From NCBI GenBank assembly GCA_002448495.1, contig DJYL01000209.1, positions 1-11,691 of the forward strand: DNA of 11,691 bases, read 5' to 3'. Positions 1 to 6,633 of the stretch are shown here, in pieces. The notes below the pieces were generated by a model that was given only the letters and a program-made list of their open reading frames with translations, was not told the origin of the DNA and ran no database searches. A program made the translations under genes and the position numbers. This stretch comes from Pseudoselenomonas ruminantium (GTDB lineage: Bacteria; Bacillota; Negativicutes; Selenomonadales; Selenomonadaceae). How positions within the stretch are numbered: the first letter of the stretch is position 1; every line of letters starts with the position of its first letter.

Positions 1-311
1 GAATCCATATCGCCGTTGGTGCCCAGGTCAAACTTTACATCCAGATTGTAACTGCCGGTATCATCAGAGCTCGAACTCATATAGGCCATGCCCTGCGTGC
101 CGTTGATCTGCTGCTCAATGACCTGGGCTACCGCCTGATTGATAACACTGGCGTTAGCTCCCGTATAGGTGGTGCTCACGTTGACCGTGGGCTGCGTAAT
201 CTGCGGATACTGGGCTATAGGCAGACTCAGCCCGGAAAGTACACCCAGAATGACGATGATAATGGAGATGACAATGGCGAAGATGGGACGATGAATAAAG
301 AATCGTGACAC
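1..311 (-). CDS. RND efflux permease, N-terminal fragment (AcrB/MexB type)
   Basis: Partial gene: only the first 103 residues are in the window and the rest lies beyond the left edge; the family is normally about 1,040 residues. RND permeases are inner-membrane proton/drug antiporters that pump substrates through a periplasmic adaptor and an outer-membrane channel. The visible protein begins MSRFFIHRPIFA, the usual RND N-terminus. A hydrophobic first membrane helix follows (about residues 10-30, rich in I, V and L), then LPIAQYPQI and the start of the porter domain with TTYTGANA and VEQQINGTQGM-like sequence (here IEQQINGTQGMAYMSS). The start is GTG at 311, with AAGGAGG about 9 bp upstream. 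That Shine-Dalgarno overlaps the TAA stop of the adaptor gene, so the two genes are a translationally close pair in one operon. Which drugs are exported cannot be told from this fragment. Confidence 0.93.
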   Translation of the reverse strand, partial: MSRFFIHRPIFAIVISIIIVILGVLSGLSLPIAQYPQITQPTVNVSTTYTGANASVINQAVAQVIEQQINGTQGMAYMSSSSDDTGSYNLDVKFDLGTNGDMD

Positions 312-324
312 GTTCCTCGCCTCC

Positions 325-1518
325 TTACGATTTATCCGTGATTTCCGTAGATTCAGTAGTGGAGAAACCCATTTCCTCAGGTGTCACCATGGTGACATCG
401 ATATCCTGTCCGGCCCGCAGCGTGGTCAGACCTTCCACAATAACTACATCAGTGGGCGATAATCCTTTCTCGATAATGTAATAACTGCCTACTTTTTCAC
501 CCACTTTGACATTTTTGGAAATGGATTTACCGTCTTCTCCCACGACCAGCACAAAAGCCTCATCTAAGAGCTGCTGTACAGCCCGCTGAGGAACCAGTAT
601 AGCATTATCCGCCTTTACGCCTACCAGATGAACCTGTACGAACATTCCCGGCAGCAAAATGCCCTGGGGATTGGGGATGGTCGCCTTGATGGTCAGGGAA
701 CCTGCATTGGTGGACAGGGCTCTGTCGGCGGTAACGATGTTTCCTTCAAAGGGATATTCCTTGCCGTTGCTCAGGTTGATTTTAATCTTGGGTAGCGGCG
801 TGTTATCATGGCGGATATCTTCGCCGGTTTCCATAGCCTCAGCCAGCAGATTGAGGTATTCGGTTTCACTGACACTGAACTGTACATCGACGGGGTCCAT
901 AGTGCCGACGGTTACCAGTTTGGTCGTACCGGCGGTTGCATACGTTCCCACGGCTACATCATCTACGGACACTCTGCCGCTCATCGGAGCATAAACGATG
1001 GTATCATCCAGATTTTCCTGTGCTTTCCGCACGGCGGCCTGAGTAGCGGCTACTGTTGCCTTATTGCCATCCACATCGGCACGTTTGTCGGTCAGAGTCT
1101 GTTCAGAAACAGCTCTGTCCTTCCACAGAACTTCGTATCTGCTCAGTTCCTCCTGAGCATGACGCAGGTTGGTTTCGGCCTTGCTGAGTTCCGCCTGGGC
1201 AGAAATCACTGCCGTTTCATATTGGCGGGAATCAAGCTTGTAAAGCGGCTGGCCGGCGTAGACATAATCGCCGCCGTTAAAGTATTTTTCCAGAACACTG
1301 CCCGAAACACGGGCATGTACCTGTACTTCTTCCTTGCCCTGCAAATGACCGGGATAGTTATAGCCCACCGCTGTATCCTGCTGCAATACCTGCATGGCCT
1401 TGACTGGTGTCTTGCCGGCCTGTGCTTCTTCCTGACTGCTGCCACAGCCTCCGACGATAAAACTGGCTATGAGTGCTGTGGCAGCCAATAAGCTGCCGGC
1501 TTTTTTCCATGAATGCAT
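325..1518 (-). CDS. RND efflux periplasmic adaptor (membrane fusion lipoprotein, AcrA/MexA type)
   Basis: 397 residues, a normal adaptor length. The N-terminus has K5-K6, a hydrophobic stretch and a lipobox V-G-G-C with the lipidated Cys at residue 25, so it is a predicted lipoprotein facing the periplasm. The layout follows the HlyD/AcrA fold: a first lipoyl half near 62-96 (HARVSGSVLEK, then GQPLYKLD), an alanine/glutamate-rich coiled-coil hairpin near 97-173, a second lipoyl half near 173-205 (YAPMSGRVSVDDVAVGTY), a beta-barrel to about 300 (ending LLPGMFVQVHL) and a membrane-proximal domain containing VPQRAV. It bridges the inner-membrane permease and an outer-membrane channel. The ATG at 1518 is supported by AAGGAGG at 1528-1534. 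It is the first gene of the pump operon and the permease follows after 13 bp. No regulator or outer-membrane factor gene is in the window. Confidence 0.95.
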   Translation of the reverse strand: MHSWKKAGSLLAATALIASFIVGGCGSSQEEAQAGKTPVKAMQVLQQDTAVGYNYPGHLQGKEEVQVHARVSGSVLEKYFNGGDYVYAGQPLYKLDSRQYETAVISAQAELSKAETNLRHAQEELSRYEVLWKDRAVSEQTLTDKRADVDGNKATVAATQAAVRKAQENLDDTIVYAPMSGRVSVDDVAVGTYATAGTTKLVTVGTMDPVDVQFSVSETEYLNLLAEAMETGEDIRHDNTPLPKIKINLSNGKEYPFEGNIVTADRALSTNAGSLTIKATIPNPQGILLPGMFVQVHLVGVKADNAILVPQRAVQQLLDEAFVLVVGEDGKSISKNVKVGEKVGSYYIIEKGLSPTDVVIVEGLTTLRAGQDIDVTMVTPEEMGFSTTESTEITDKS

Positions 1519-1555
1519 ATATGATCCCCTCCTTAGTCATAAACATACCGATATT

Positions 1556-1566
1556 TTGAATTTCAA
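1556..1566. promoter_or_regulatory. Short palindrome upstream of the pump operon, possible operator
   Basis: An 11-bp perfect inverted repeat, TTGAA-N-TTCAA, lies about 40 bp upstream of the adaptor start codon in an AT-rich stretch. Position and symmetry would suit a repressor site of TetR or MarR type, which commonly control RND pumps, but the arms are only 5 bp and no regulator gene is in view. Chance occurrence in AT-rich DNA is a real alternative. No convincing -35/-10 pair for the leftward operon was found in 1519-1650. Confidence 0.2.
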
Positions 1567-1671
1567 CAATAATTACTCAATTCCTGCTAAATGGCGTAAA
1601 ATTTTTTAGAGTCAGCAACAGGGCAAGATTCCGGTGATGAAGTGCAGGGGCATTTCTCTGGGCTTGGATAC

Positions 1672-1700
1672 TGTAAAAAAATGCTTTTTCATGTTATGAT
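1672..1700 (+). promoter_or_regulatory. Candidate sigma-A promoter (extended -10) for the HAD gene
   Basis: TATGAT at 1695-1700 is preceded by TG at 1692-1693, giving the extended -10 pattern TG-N-TATGAT (5 of 6 matches to TATAAT). A weak -35, TGTAAA at 1672-1677, sits at the standard 17-bp spacing. The start of transcription would fall near 1707, leaving a leader of about 60 bases before the ATG at 1771. It was found by eye only. The rest of the 252-bp gap between 1518 and 1771 shows nothing else clear. Confidence 0.45.
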
Positions 1701-1770
1701 AAATTGGATAAGATATAGAATAGGTTCGCTGTTAAAAAACGGCTTATAGGAAATCCGGGAGGAACTTTAC

Positions 1771-2586
1771 ATGAAATATAAGATGATTGCTTTGGATTTG
1801 GACGGTACGCTCAATAATGATGAGAAGGTCATTACGCCGCGTACCCGTGAGGCATTGTTGGCGGTGCAGAAGCAGGGGGTGATTGTCGCTCTGGTGTCCG
1901 GGCGGCAGGCTCCGGGATTGCAGAGGGAAGCTGATGCTTTGGAACTGGAAAAATATCATGGCCTGCGTATTTCCTATAATGGAGGGCGGATTCAGGACGC
2001 CACGACGGGAGAAATCCTCTTTGACAGCGCCATCGACAACGAAACGGCGGTGGCTTTCCTGCGACATCTGGAGCAGTGGCCAGAATTATCACCCATTATT
2101 GATGATGGCAAGTTCATCTATACCACGGACGCGAGCCGGCATAAGGTTATGGATGAGAGCCGCAATAACAATTTGCAGGTCAAAATCGTGGATAATATCG
2201 CCGATGCCGTGGACTTTGCGCCGGTAAAGATTCTGACCGCAGCACCGAATGAAATCCTCGTGCCGCATCTGGCCGATATCCGCCGCGGCTTTGAAGATAA
2301 GCTGTCCTTCGTGCAGTCGGCTCCGTGGTTCTATGAGGGGACGGTAAAGGGCGTGAGCAAGAACAGCGCCTTAGACCAGGCCTGCAAGCGCCTGGGCATT
2401 GCACCTGCCGAGGTCATGGCCTTTGGTGATGCGCAGAACGATATGAGCATGCTCGATTTTGCCGGTTACGGCGTGGCCATGGGCAACGCCTGCGACGAAC
2501 TCAAGGCTATGGCCGATGAGATTACGGCGACCAATAATGAAGACGGTATTGCCGTGACGCTGGCGAAACACTTTAATATCGAATAA
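1771..2586 (+). CDS. Cof-type HAD-IIB family hydrolase (sugar phosphatase-like)
   Basis: 271 residues, the usual Cof/YidA length. Haloacid-dehalogenase phosphatases hydrolyse phosphate esters through a phospho-aspartate; Cof-type members act on sugar phosphates, flavin nucleotides or similar small metabolites in the cytoplasm. All four HAD motifs are present. Motif I is DLDGTL with nucleophile D9 and acid/base D11. Motif II is LVSGRQ with S43. Motif III is a lysine in the segment VKGVSKNSAL (K193 or K197). Motif IV is GDAQNDMSML with D220 and D224. The large insertion between motifs II and III is the C2-type cap of class IIB. The ATG at 1771 has GGGAGGA at 1757-1763. It is a single-gene unit with a promoter candidate upstream and a strong terminator downstream, divergent from the pump operon. 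The exact substrate cannot be deduced. Confidence 0.95.
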   Translation: MKYKMIALDLDGTLNNDEKVITPRTREALLAVQKQGVIVALVSGRQAPGLQREADALELEKYHGLRISYNGGRIQDATTGEILFDSAIDNETAVAFLRHLEQWPELSPIIDDGKFIYTTDASRHKVMDESRNNNLQVKIVDNIADAVDFAPVKILTAAPNEILVPHLADIRRGFEDKLSFVQSAPWFYEGTVKGVSKNSALDQACKRLGIAPAEVMAFGDAQNDMSMLDFAGYGVAMGNACDELKAMADEITATNNEDGIAVTLAKHFNIE

Positions 2587-2594
2587 CAAAGGCG

Positions 2595-2625
2595 AATCGC
2601 CGACTCAAAATAGTCGGCGATTTTT
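2595..2625 (+). terminator. Rho-independent terminator after the HAD gene
   Basis: A perfect 11-bp stem, AATCGCCGACT at 2595-2605 paired with AGTCGGCGATT at 2612-2622, closes a 6-base loop. It runs into a T tract ending at 2625. It starts 9 bp after the HAD stop codon and cuts that gene off from the R-M operon. Confidence 0.93.
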
Positions 2626-2680
2626 CGATATGGACTTTATAGGGTAAAAACACGGACAATGGCTCTGGTGAGGATTATCG

Positions 2681-2686
2681 AGGAGG
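2681..2686 (+). promoter_or_regulatory. Strong ribosome binding site of hsdM
   Basis: AGGAGG lies 6 bp before the ATG at 2693 and fixes the hsdM start. Between the terminator at 2625 and this site only weak promoter-like hexamers were seen (TGGACT at 2631-2636 and GACAAT at 2655-2660, 18-bp spacing). The R-M operon promoter should lie here, but it is not clearly identified. Confidence 0.6.
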
Positions 2687-2692
2687 ATTAAC

Positions 2693-4306
2693 ATGGCAGA
2701 GAACAAAGACTTACTTAATGTGCTGTGGAGCGGAGCGGACGAGCTGCGAGGCAAGATGGATGCAAATGAGTATAAAACTTACCTGTTAGGGCTGGTATTC
2801 TATAAATACCTGTCGGACAAGTATTTGGTAACGGCTTATGACCTCTTAGCTGGTGAGCAGCCGGAAAGCCTTGAGGAAGCCCAGCAAGCCTATGAAACAG
2901 ATCTTGCGAAGATGAAGGCCGCAAACCCTGCTAAAGCACAGGGCTACTTAGATTCGATCAAAAATACCCTCCACTATACCCTTGAACCTGGTATGACCTT
3001 CGTGAGCATGATGAGGGACATCAACAATAACGCCTTCAGCCGTGAGAAACTGCAAGAGGCCTTTAACAAGATTCAGGCAGCTGATGCGCTGTTTAATAAC
3101 CTCTTTTCTGACGTAGACCTCTACTCAAACCGCCTGGGCACCGGCGACCAGAAGCAGAGTGATACCATAGCCAACGTAATCAAAGTATTGAATGATGCCG
3201 ACCTTATCCACTCGGAGGGGGATGTACTGGGCAATGCTTACGAATACCTTATTGGTCAGTTCGCCTCCGAAACCGGCAAAAAGGCCGGGGAATTCTATAC
3301 TCCCCACGGCCCGGCACAGATTCTCTGCCGCATTGCCATGATGGGGCAGGAGGACAAGAAAGGCTTGCAGGTATATGATCCCTGCATGGGTTCCGGCTCC
3401 CTGCTCCTCAGCTGCCTTCACTATTCCCGGCATCCAAAGTTCATCAAGTTCTACGGGCAGGAGCTGATGTCTTCAACTTATAACCTCGCGCGTATGAATA
3501 TGTTCCTGCATGGCATAGACCCGGACAATCAGGTTCTTAGAAACGGCGATACGCTGGATGCAGACTGGCCTACCGACCAAGTGACAGAGTTTGATGTAGT
3601 CACCATGAATCCCCCCTACTCTGCCAAGTGGTCTGCTGCCGAGGGCTTCAAACAGGACGAACGCTTCATGGACTATGGCGGCAAGCTGCCGCCGAAATCC
3701 AAGGCGGACTATGCTTTCCTCCTGCATGGGTTTTATCATCTGGAACCGACTGGTACAATGGCCATTGTCCTGCCGCATGGTGTTTTGTTCCGCGGGGCAG
3801 GTGAAGGGACAATCCGTCAGATACTCTTGGAAAACGGCTCGATATACGCCGTCATTGGTCTTCCTGCCAATATGTTCTATAATACATCTATCCCGACCTG
3901 CATTATTGTCCTCAAAAAGCACAGAGAAGGCCGTGATGTGCTCTTTATTGATGCTTCTAAGCTCTACCAGAAGGAAAAGAAGCAGAATGTAATGACCGAG
4001 GAACATATAGGTAAGGTGCTGGAGCTGTACAAGAACCGCCAGACCGTAGAAAGAATAGCAACCCTTGCCAGCTTCGAGGACATCAAAGCCAACGACTTCA
4101 ACCTCAATATTCCCCGTTATGTGGACACCAGCGAGCCGGAGCCGGAGATTGACCTTAATGCGTTGTCTGATAGCATCAAGGCCAACAATGACAGCATCAA
4201 ACAGGGCAAGGAAGAACTTCTCGCTATGATGAACAATCTTACCTTCAATAAGCCTGAAACGGAGCAGGCTGTGGCAAAATTCATCAAGGTTATGCAGGAG
4301 GTCTGA
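2693..4306 (+). CDS. hsdM: Type I restriction-modification system, adenine methyltransferase subunit HsdM
   Basis: 537 residues, normal for HsdM. With HsdS it forms the M2S methylase that transfers a methyl group from S-adenosylmethionine to adenine N6 on each strand of a bipartite target, protecting host DNA. An N-terminal helical HsdM domain covers about residues 5-150. The methylase core contains GEFYTP (199-204), SAM-binding motif I DPCMGSGSLL (229-238), YGQE (254-257) and catalytic motif IV NPPY (306-309), which marks an N6-adenine enzyme. The C-terminus (about 490-537) is helical and would contact HsdS. It is the first gene of the operon; its TGA is one base before the next ATG. Overall look and gene sizes resemble the type IC (EcoR124-like) family, an inference from memory. 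No damage is visible. Confidence 0.97.
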   Translation: MAENKDLLNVLWSGADELRGKMDANEYKTYLLGLVFYKYLSDKYLVTAYDLLAGEQPESLEEAQQAYETDLAKMKAANPAKAQGYLDSIKNTLHYTLEPGMTFVSMMRDINNNAFSREKLQEAFNKIQAADALFNNLFSDVDLYSNRLGTGDQKQSDTIANVIKVLNDADLIHSEGDVLGNAYEYLIGQFASETGKKAGEFYTPHGPAQILCRIAMMGQEDKKGLQVYDPCMGSGSLLLSCLHYSRHPKFIKFYGQELMSSTYNLARMNMFLHGIDPDNQVLRNGDTLDADWPTDQVTEFDVVTMNPPYSAKWSAAEGFKQDERFMDYGGKLPPKSKADYAFLLHGFYHLEPTGTMAIVLPHGVLFRGAGEGTIRQILLENGSIYAVIGLPANMFYNTSIPTCIIVLKKHREGRDVLFIDASKLYQKEKKQNVMTEEHIGKVLELYKNRQTVERIATLASFEDIKANDFNLNIPRYVDTSEPEPEIDLNALSDSIKANNDSIKQGKEELLAMMNNLTFNKPETEQAVAKFIKVMQEV

Positions 4307-4307
4307 C

Positions 4308-5363
4308 ATGGGCAAGGTGACTTTGGAAAATCAGGAAAACTTCCTATCTGATGCTGTAGCCATTGTAGAAAAGGGCAGACAAACTGCTTATGCGTCAGTT
4401 AATCAGGCAATGGTAGCGACCTACTGGCAACTGGGAAGACATATAGTGGAGAATGAGCAAGGTGGTGCTGAACGGGCAGAGTATGGGAAAAAAATGATAA
4501 CCAGCTTGGCGCACACACTGACGGGAATATATGGAAAAAGCTACAATGCGCGTAATTTGTATTATTTTTGTCAGTTTTATCAACTTTTCCCCAGAGAAGA
4601 AATTTTGAACGCGCGAGTTCAAAATCTGACATGGACACATTTTCGTCATTTACTCAGGGTTGACAATAAGAAAGCTCGAAATTGGTATATGAATGAAGCG
4701 GCGCAAGAACAATGGAGCGTAAGAACCCTTGACCGCAATATCAGTTCTCAATATTATGAACGACTGTTGTTATCACAGCGCAAGGAACCTGTCATACAGG
4801 AAATGCAGGAGAAAACAGCCAATCTTCAGCAGGATAAAATGGAATTCATCAAGAATCCTGTGGTGGCAGAGTTTTTGGGGCTGACACCAAATGCAGATTT
4901 TACCGAAAGCGAACTGGAAGGGGCTATAATAATGCACCTGTCCAAGTTTTTGATGGAGCTGGGCAAGGGTTACGCCTTTGTAGCAAGACAGCAGCATATC
5001 AGAACGGATGCTGGCAATGATTATTTTATTGACCTCGTGTTCTACAATTACATCTTGAAATGTTTTGTTCTCATTGACCTCAAGACTACGAAGATTTCTT
5101 ATCAAGACGTAGGGCAAATGGATATGTATTTGCAAATATATGACAATGAGCGCAAACAGCCGGATGATAACCCTACGATAGGGATTATTCTCTGCTCGGA
5201 AACAGATGGAGATGTGGCCAGATATTCGACAATGGCAAAAAATGACCAACTCTATGCCGCTAAATACAAATTGTGCTTGCCTACGCAGGAAGAACTAAAG
5301 AGGGAAATCGAACGGCAAAAAGAGATTTTTCGGTTGGAAAAAGGCGGTAGCGGTGATGTGTGA
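4308..5363 (+). CDS. YhcG/DUF1016-family PDDEXK nuclease-domain protein inside the R-M operon
   Basis: 351 residues, standard for the family. The N-terminal DUF1016 domain (about 10-155) includes ATYWQLGRHI (37-46), the YG-K-YNARNLYYFCQFY stretch and LTWTHFRHLL (107-116). The C-terminal domain (about 175-320) has a PDDEXK-type site: E204 in SELEGAI, D242 in YFIDLVFY, D257-L-K259 in VLIDLKT, and Q270 in VGQMDMYL. The active-site acid before the lysine is Asp where many relatives have Glu. The family is often found beside type I R-M genes, and its biochemical role is poorly defined. Here it is locked into the operon: one base separates it from hsdM, its AGGAGG (4296-4301) lies in the hsdM end, and its stop overlaps the hsdS start. 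The last 25 residues are a charged helix. A role as accessory nuclease, subunit or regulator is inference. Confidence 0.9.
   Translation: MGKVTLENQENFLSDAVAIVEKGRQTAYASVNQAMVATYWQLGRHIVENEQGGAERAEYGKKMITSLAHTLTGIYGKSYNARNLYYFCQFYQLFPREEILNARVQNLTWTHFRHLLRVDNKKARNWYMNEAAQEQWSVRTLDRNISSQYYERLLLSQRKEPVIQEMQEKTANLQQDKMEFIKNPVVAEFLGLTPNADFTESELEGAIIMHLSKFLMELGKGYAFVARQQHIRTDAGNDYFIDLVFYNYILKCFVLIDLKTTKISYQDVGQMDMYLQIYDNERKQPDDNPTIGIILCSETDGDVARYSTMAKNDQLYAAKYKLCLPTQEELKREIERQKEIFRLEKGGSGDV
4602..4625. repeat. Perfect inverted repeat within the DUF1016 gene
   Basis: ATTTTGAAC at 4602-4610 and GTTCAAAAT at 4617-4625 are exact reverse complements around a 6-base spacer, GCGCGA. In RNA this would form a 9-bp hairpin. 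It sits inside the coding sequence (residues about 99-106, EILNARVQ), so part of the pattern may come from the protein sequence. No T tract follows, so it is not a terminator. Confidence 0.6.
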
Positions 5364-6606
5364 AATGAAAGAACCTGTTATTCGATTCAAAGGGTATACT
5401 GATGAGTGGGAACAGCGGAAATTGGGGGAGTTAGTCAATATAGGTGATATTGACCATAGAATGCCTAAAACAGTGGAGTGTGGTATTCCTTATTTAATGA
5501 CAGGTGATTTTTGTGGTATCAATGAGCTGAATTTTGATGGTGTAAAACATATATCAGAAGAAGATTATGAACAGTTATCTCGAAAAATTAAGCCTGAAAA
5601 AAATGATATATTATTTGCACGGTATGCTTCAGTAGGTGCTGTTAGATATGTTGATTTTACGGACAAGTTCCTTATATCTTATTCATGTGCTATTATCAAG
5701 CATGGAGATAAGATTGATTCAAAGTATCTCTATCATTATCTGACAAGCGATATAGCTCAACGGCAAATAGCGCTAGAGATTAACACAGGGTCACAGGCTA
5801 ATATTGGTATTGACTCTATGAAAAATAACATATTAGTCCAGATGCCATGTGTTGATGAACAACGTACAGTTGCAAGTTATTTAGATAGTCTTGATAACCT
5901 TATCACCCTTCATCAGCGTAAGTGTGACGATTTGCAGGAAGTCAAGAAATATATGCTGCAAAAATTGTTCCCTCAAAATGGAGCAAAAATCCCGGAAATT
6001 AGATTTCCAGGATTTACTGGCGAATGGGTTCAGCGGAAGTTAGGGGACATTGCAACATCATTCGATTATGGACTTAACGCTGCTGCCAAGGAGTATGATG
6101 GAACCAACGCATATATTCGTATAACGGATATTGATGATGATTCGCATAGCTTTATAAGTGATGGCATAACCTCACCAGATACAGATTTATCAAAAGCTGA
6201 TGACTATAAGGTAGCTGAAGGGGACATTCTGTTTGCTAGAACAGGTGCCAGTGTAGGCAAAAGCTATATTTATAAGCCGTCTGATGGTCTGATGTATTTT
6301 GCTGGATTCCTAATTAGAGCAAGAGTAAAACCTGAATATGATGCCCAGTTTGTATTTCAGAACACATTGACGGAGACGTATTCAAAGTATATAGCTGTCA
6401 CATCACAACGTTCAGGGCAACCTGGGGTTAATGCACAGGAATATGCGGAATATGAGATTATGTGCCCAACAAGGGAAGAACAGATTAAGATAGGTGAGCA
6501 TTTTAAGAATCTCGACAACCTTATTGCCCTTCAGCAGCGTAAGTGTGATGATTTGAAGGAAGTCAAGAGATATATGTTGCAAAATATGTTTCCACAGGGC
6601 AAGTAA
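5353..6606 (+). CDS. hsdS: Type I restriction-modification system, specificity subunit HsdS
   Basis: 417 residues, normal for HsdS, which reads the bipartite DNA target for both methylation and cleavage. It is built as two matching halves. Each starts with a conserved strip (residues 8-28, P-x-IRF-x-G-x-T-x-EW-x-QRKLG; repeated at 214-234). A target-recognition domain follows (TRD1 about 30-170, TRD2 about 236-378). Each half closes with a helical spacer, LDNLI-x-L-x-QRKCDDL-x-EVK-x-YMLQ (180-208 and 387-415). The two TRDs differ clearly, so the target is an asymmetric bipartite site that cannot be read from sequence. The start is uncertain: GTG at 5353, ATG at 5356 and ATG at 5365 are all in frame and only a weak GGCGG (5343-5347) lies upstream. 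All three overlap or abut the DUF1016 stop, suggesting translational coupling. The gene is intact and more AT-rich than hsdM. Confidence 0.95.
   Translation: MMCEMKEPVIRFKGYTDEWEQRKLGELVNIGDIDHRMPKTVECGIPYLMTGDFCGINELNFDGVKHISEEDYEQLSRKIKPEKNDILFARYASVGAVRYVDFTDKFLISYSCAIIKHGDKIDSKYLYHYLTSDIAQRQIALEINTGSQANIGIDSMKNNILVQMPCVDEQRTVASYLDSLDNLITLHQRKCDDLQEVKKYMLQKLFPQNGAKIPEIRFPGFTGEWVQRKLGDIATSFDYGLNAAAKEYDGTNAYIRITDIDDDSHSFISDGITSPDTDLSKADDYKVAEGDILFARTGASVGKSYIYKPSDGLMYFAGFLIRARVKPEYDAQFVFQNTLTETYSKYIAVTSQRSGQPGVNAQEYAEYEIMCPTREEQIKIGEHFKNLDNLIALQQRKCDDLKEVKRYMLQNMFPQGK
5374..5433 (+). repeat. hsdS N-terminal conserved segment, copy 1
   Basis: This 60-bp segment encodes residues 8-27 and matches 5992-6051 at 41 of 60 bases by hand count. 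It marks the start of the first HsdS half-repeat. Confidence 0.7.
5890..5976 (+). repeat. hsdS spacer-helix repeat, copy 1 (central)
   Basis: This 87-bp segment encodes residues 180-208 and matches 6511-6597 at 73 of 87 bases by hand count, with the longest identical run 14 bases. It is the central conserved region that sets the distance between the two TRDs. Confidence 0.85.
5992..6051 (+). repeat. hsdS N-terminal conserved segment, copy 2 (start of second half)
   Basis: This is the partner of 5374-5433 and encodes residues 214-233. It shows that hsdS consists of two tandem half-genes. Confidence 0.7.
6511..6597 (+). repeat. hsdS spacer-helix repeat, copy 2 (distal)
   Basis: This is the partner of 5890-5976, encoding residues 387-415 just before the hsdS stop. 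The direct repeats flank TRD2, so homologous recombination between them could delete or exchange that domain. Confidence 0.85.
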
Positions 6607-6633
6607 AATAATTTGTGATAGGGGTCTTTACAA

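Noticed and set aside
808..1491. 227-codon plus-strand frame opposite the adaptor gene
   Set aside because: The adaptor protein on the minus strand is complete with lipobox and family motifs, so this frame is a shadow.
1538..1566. TTGAAA / TTTATG pair (minus strand, 17-bp spacing) as promoter of the pump operon
   Set aside because: Transcription would begin inside the Shine-Dalgarno of the adaptor gene (1528-1534), leaving no usable leader, and the -10 match is poor.
2659..2691. Ten-codon ORF (MALVRIIEED) ending one base before hsdM, as a leader peptide
   Set aside because: It has no properly spaced ribosome binding site and is short enough to occur by chance. It merely contains the hsdM Shine-Dalgarno.
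3473..4315. 280-codon open frame on the minus strand across hsdM
   Set aside because: It lies fully opposite a strongly supported hsdM, has no recognisable domain and is a codon-bias shadow.
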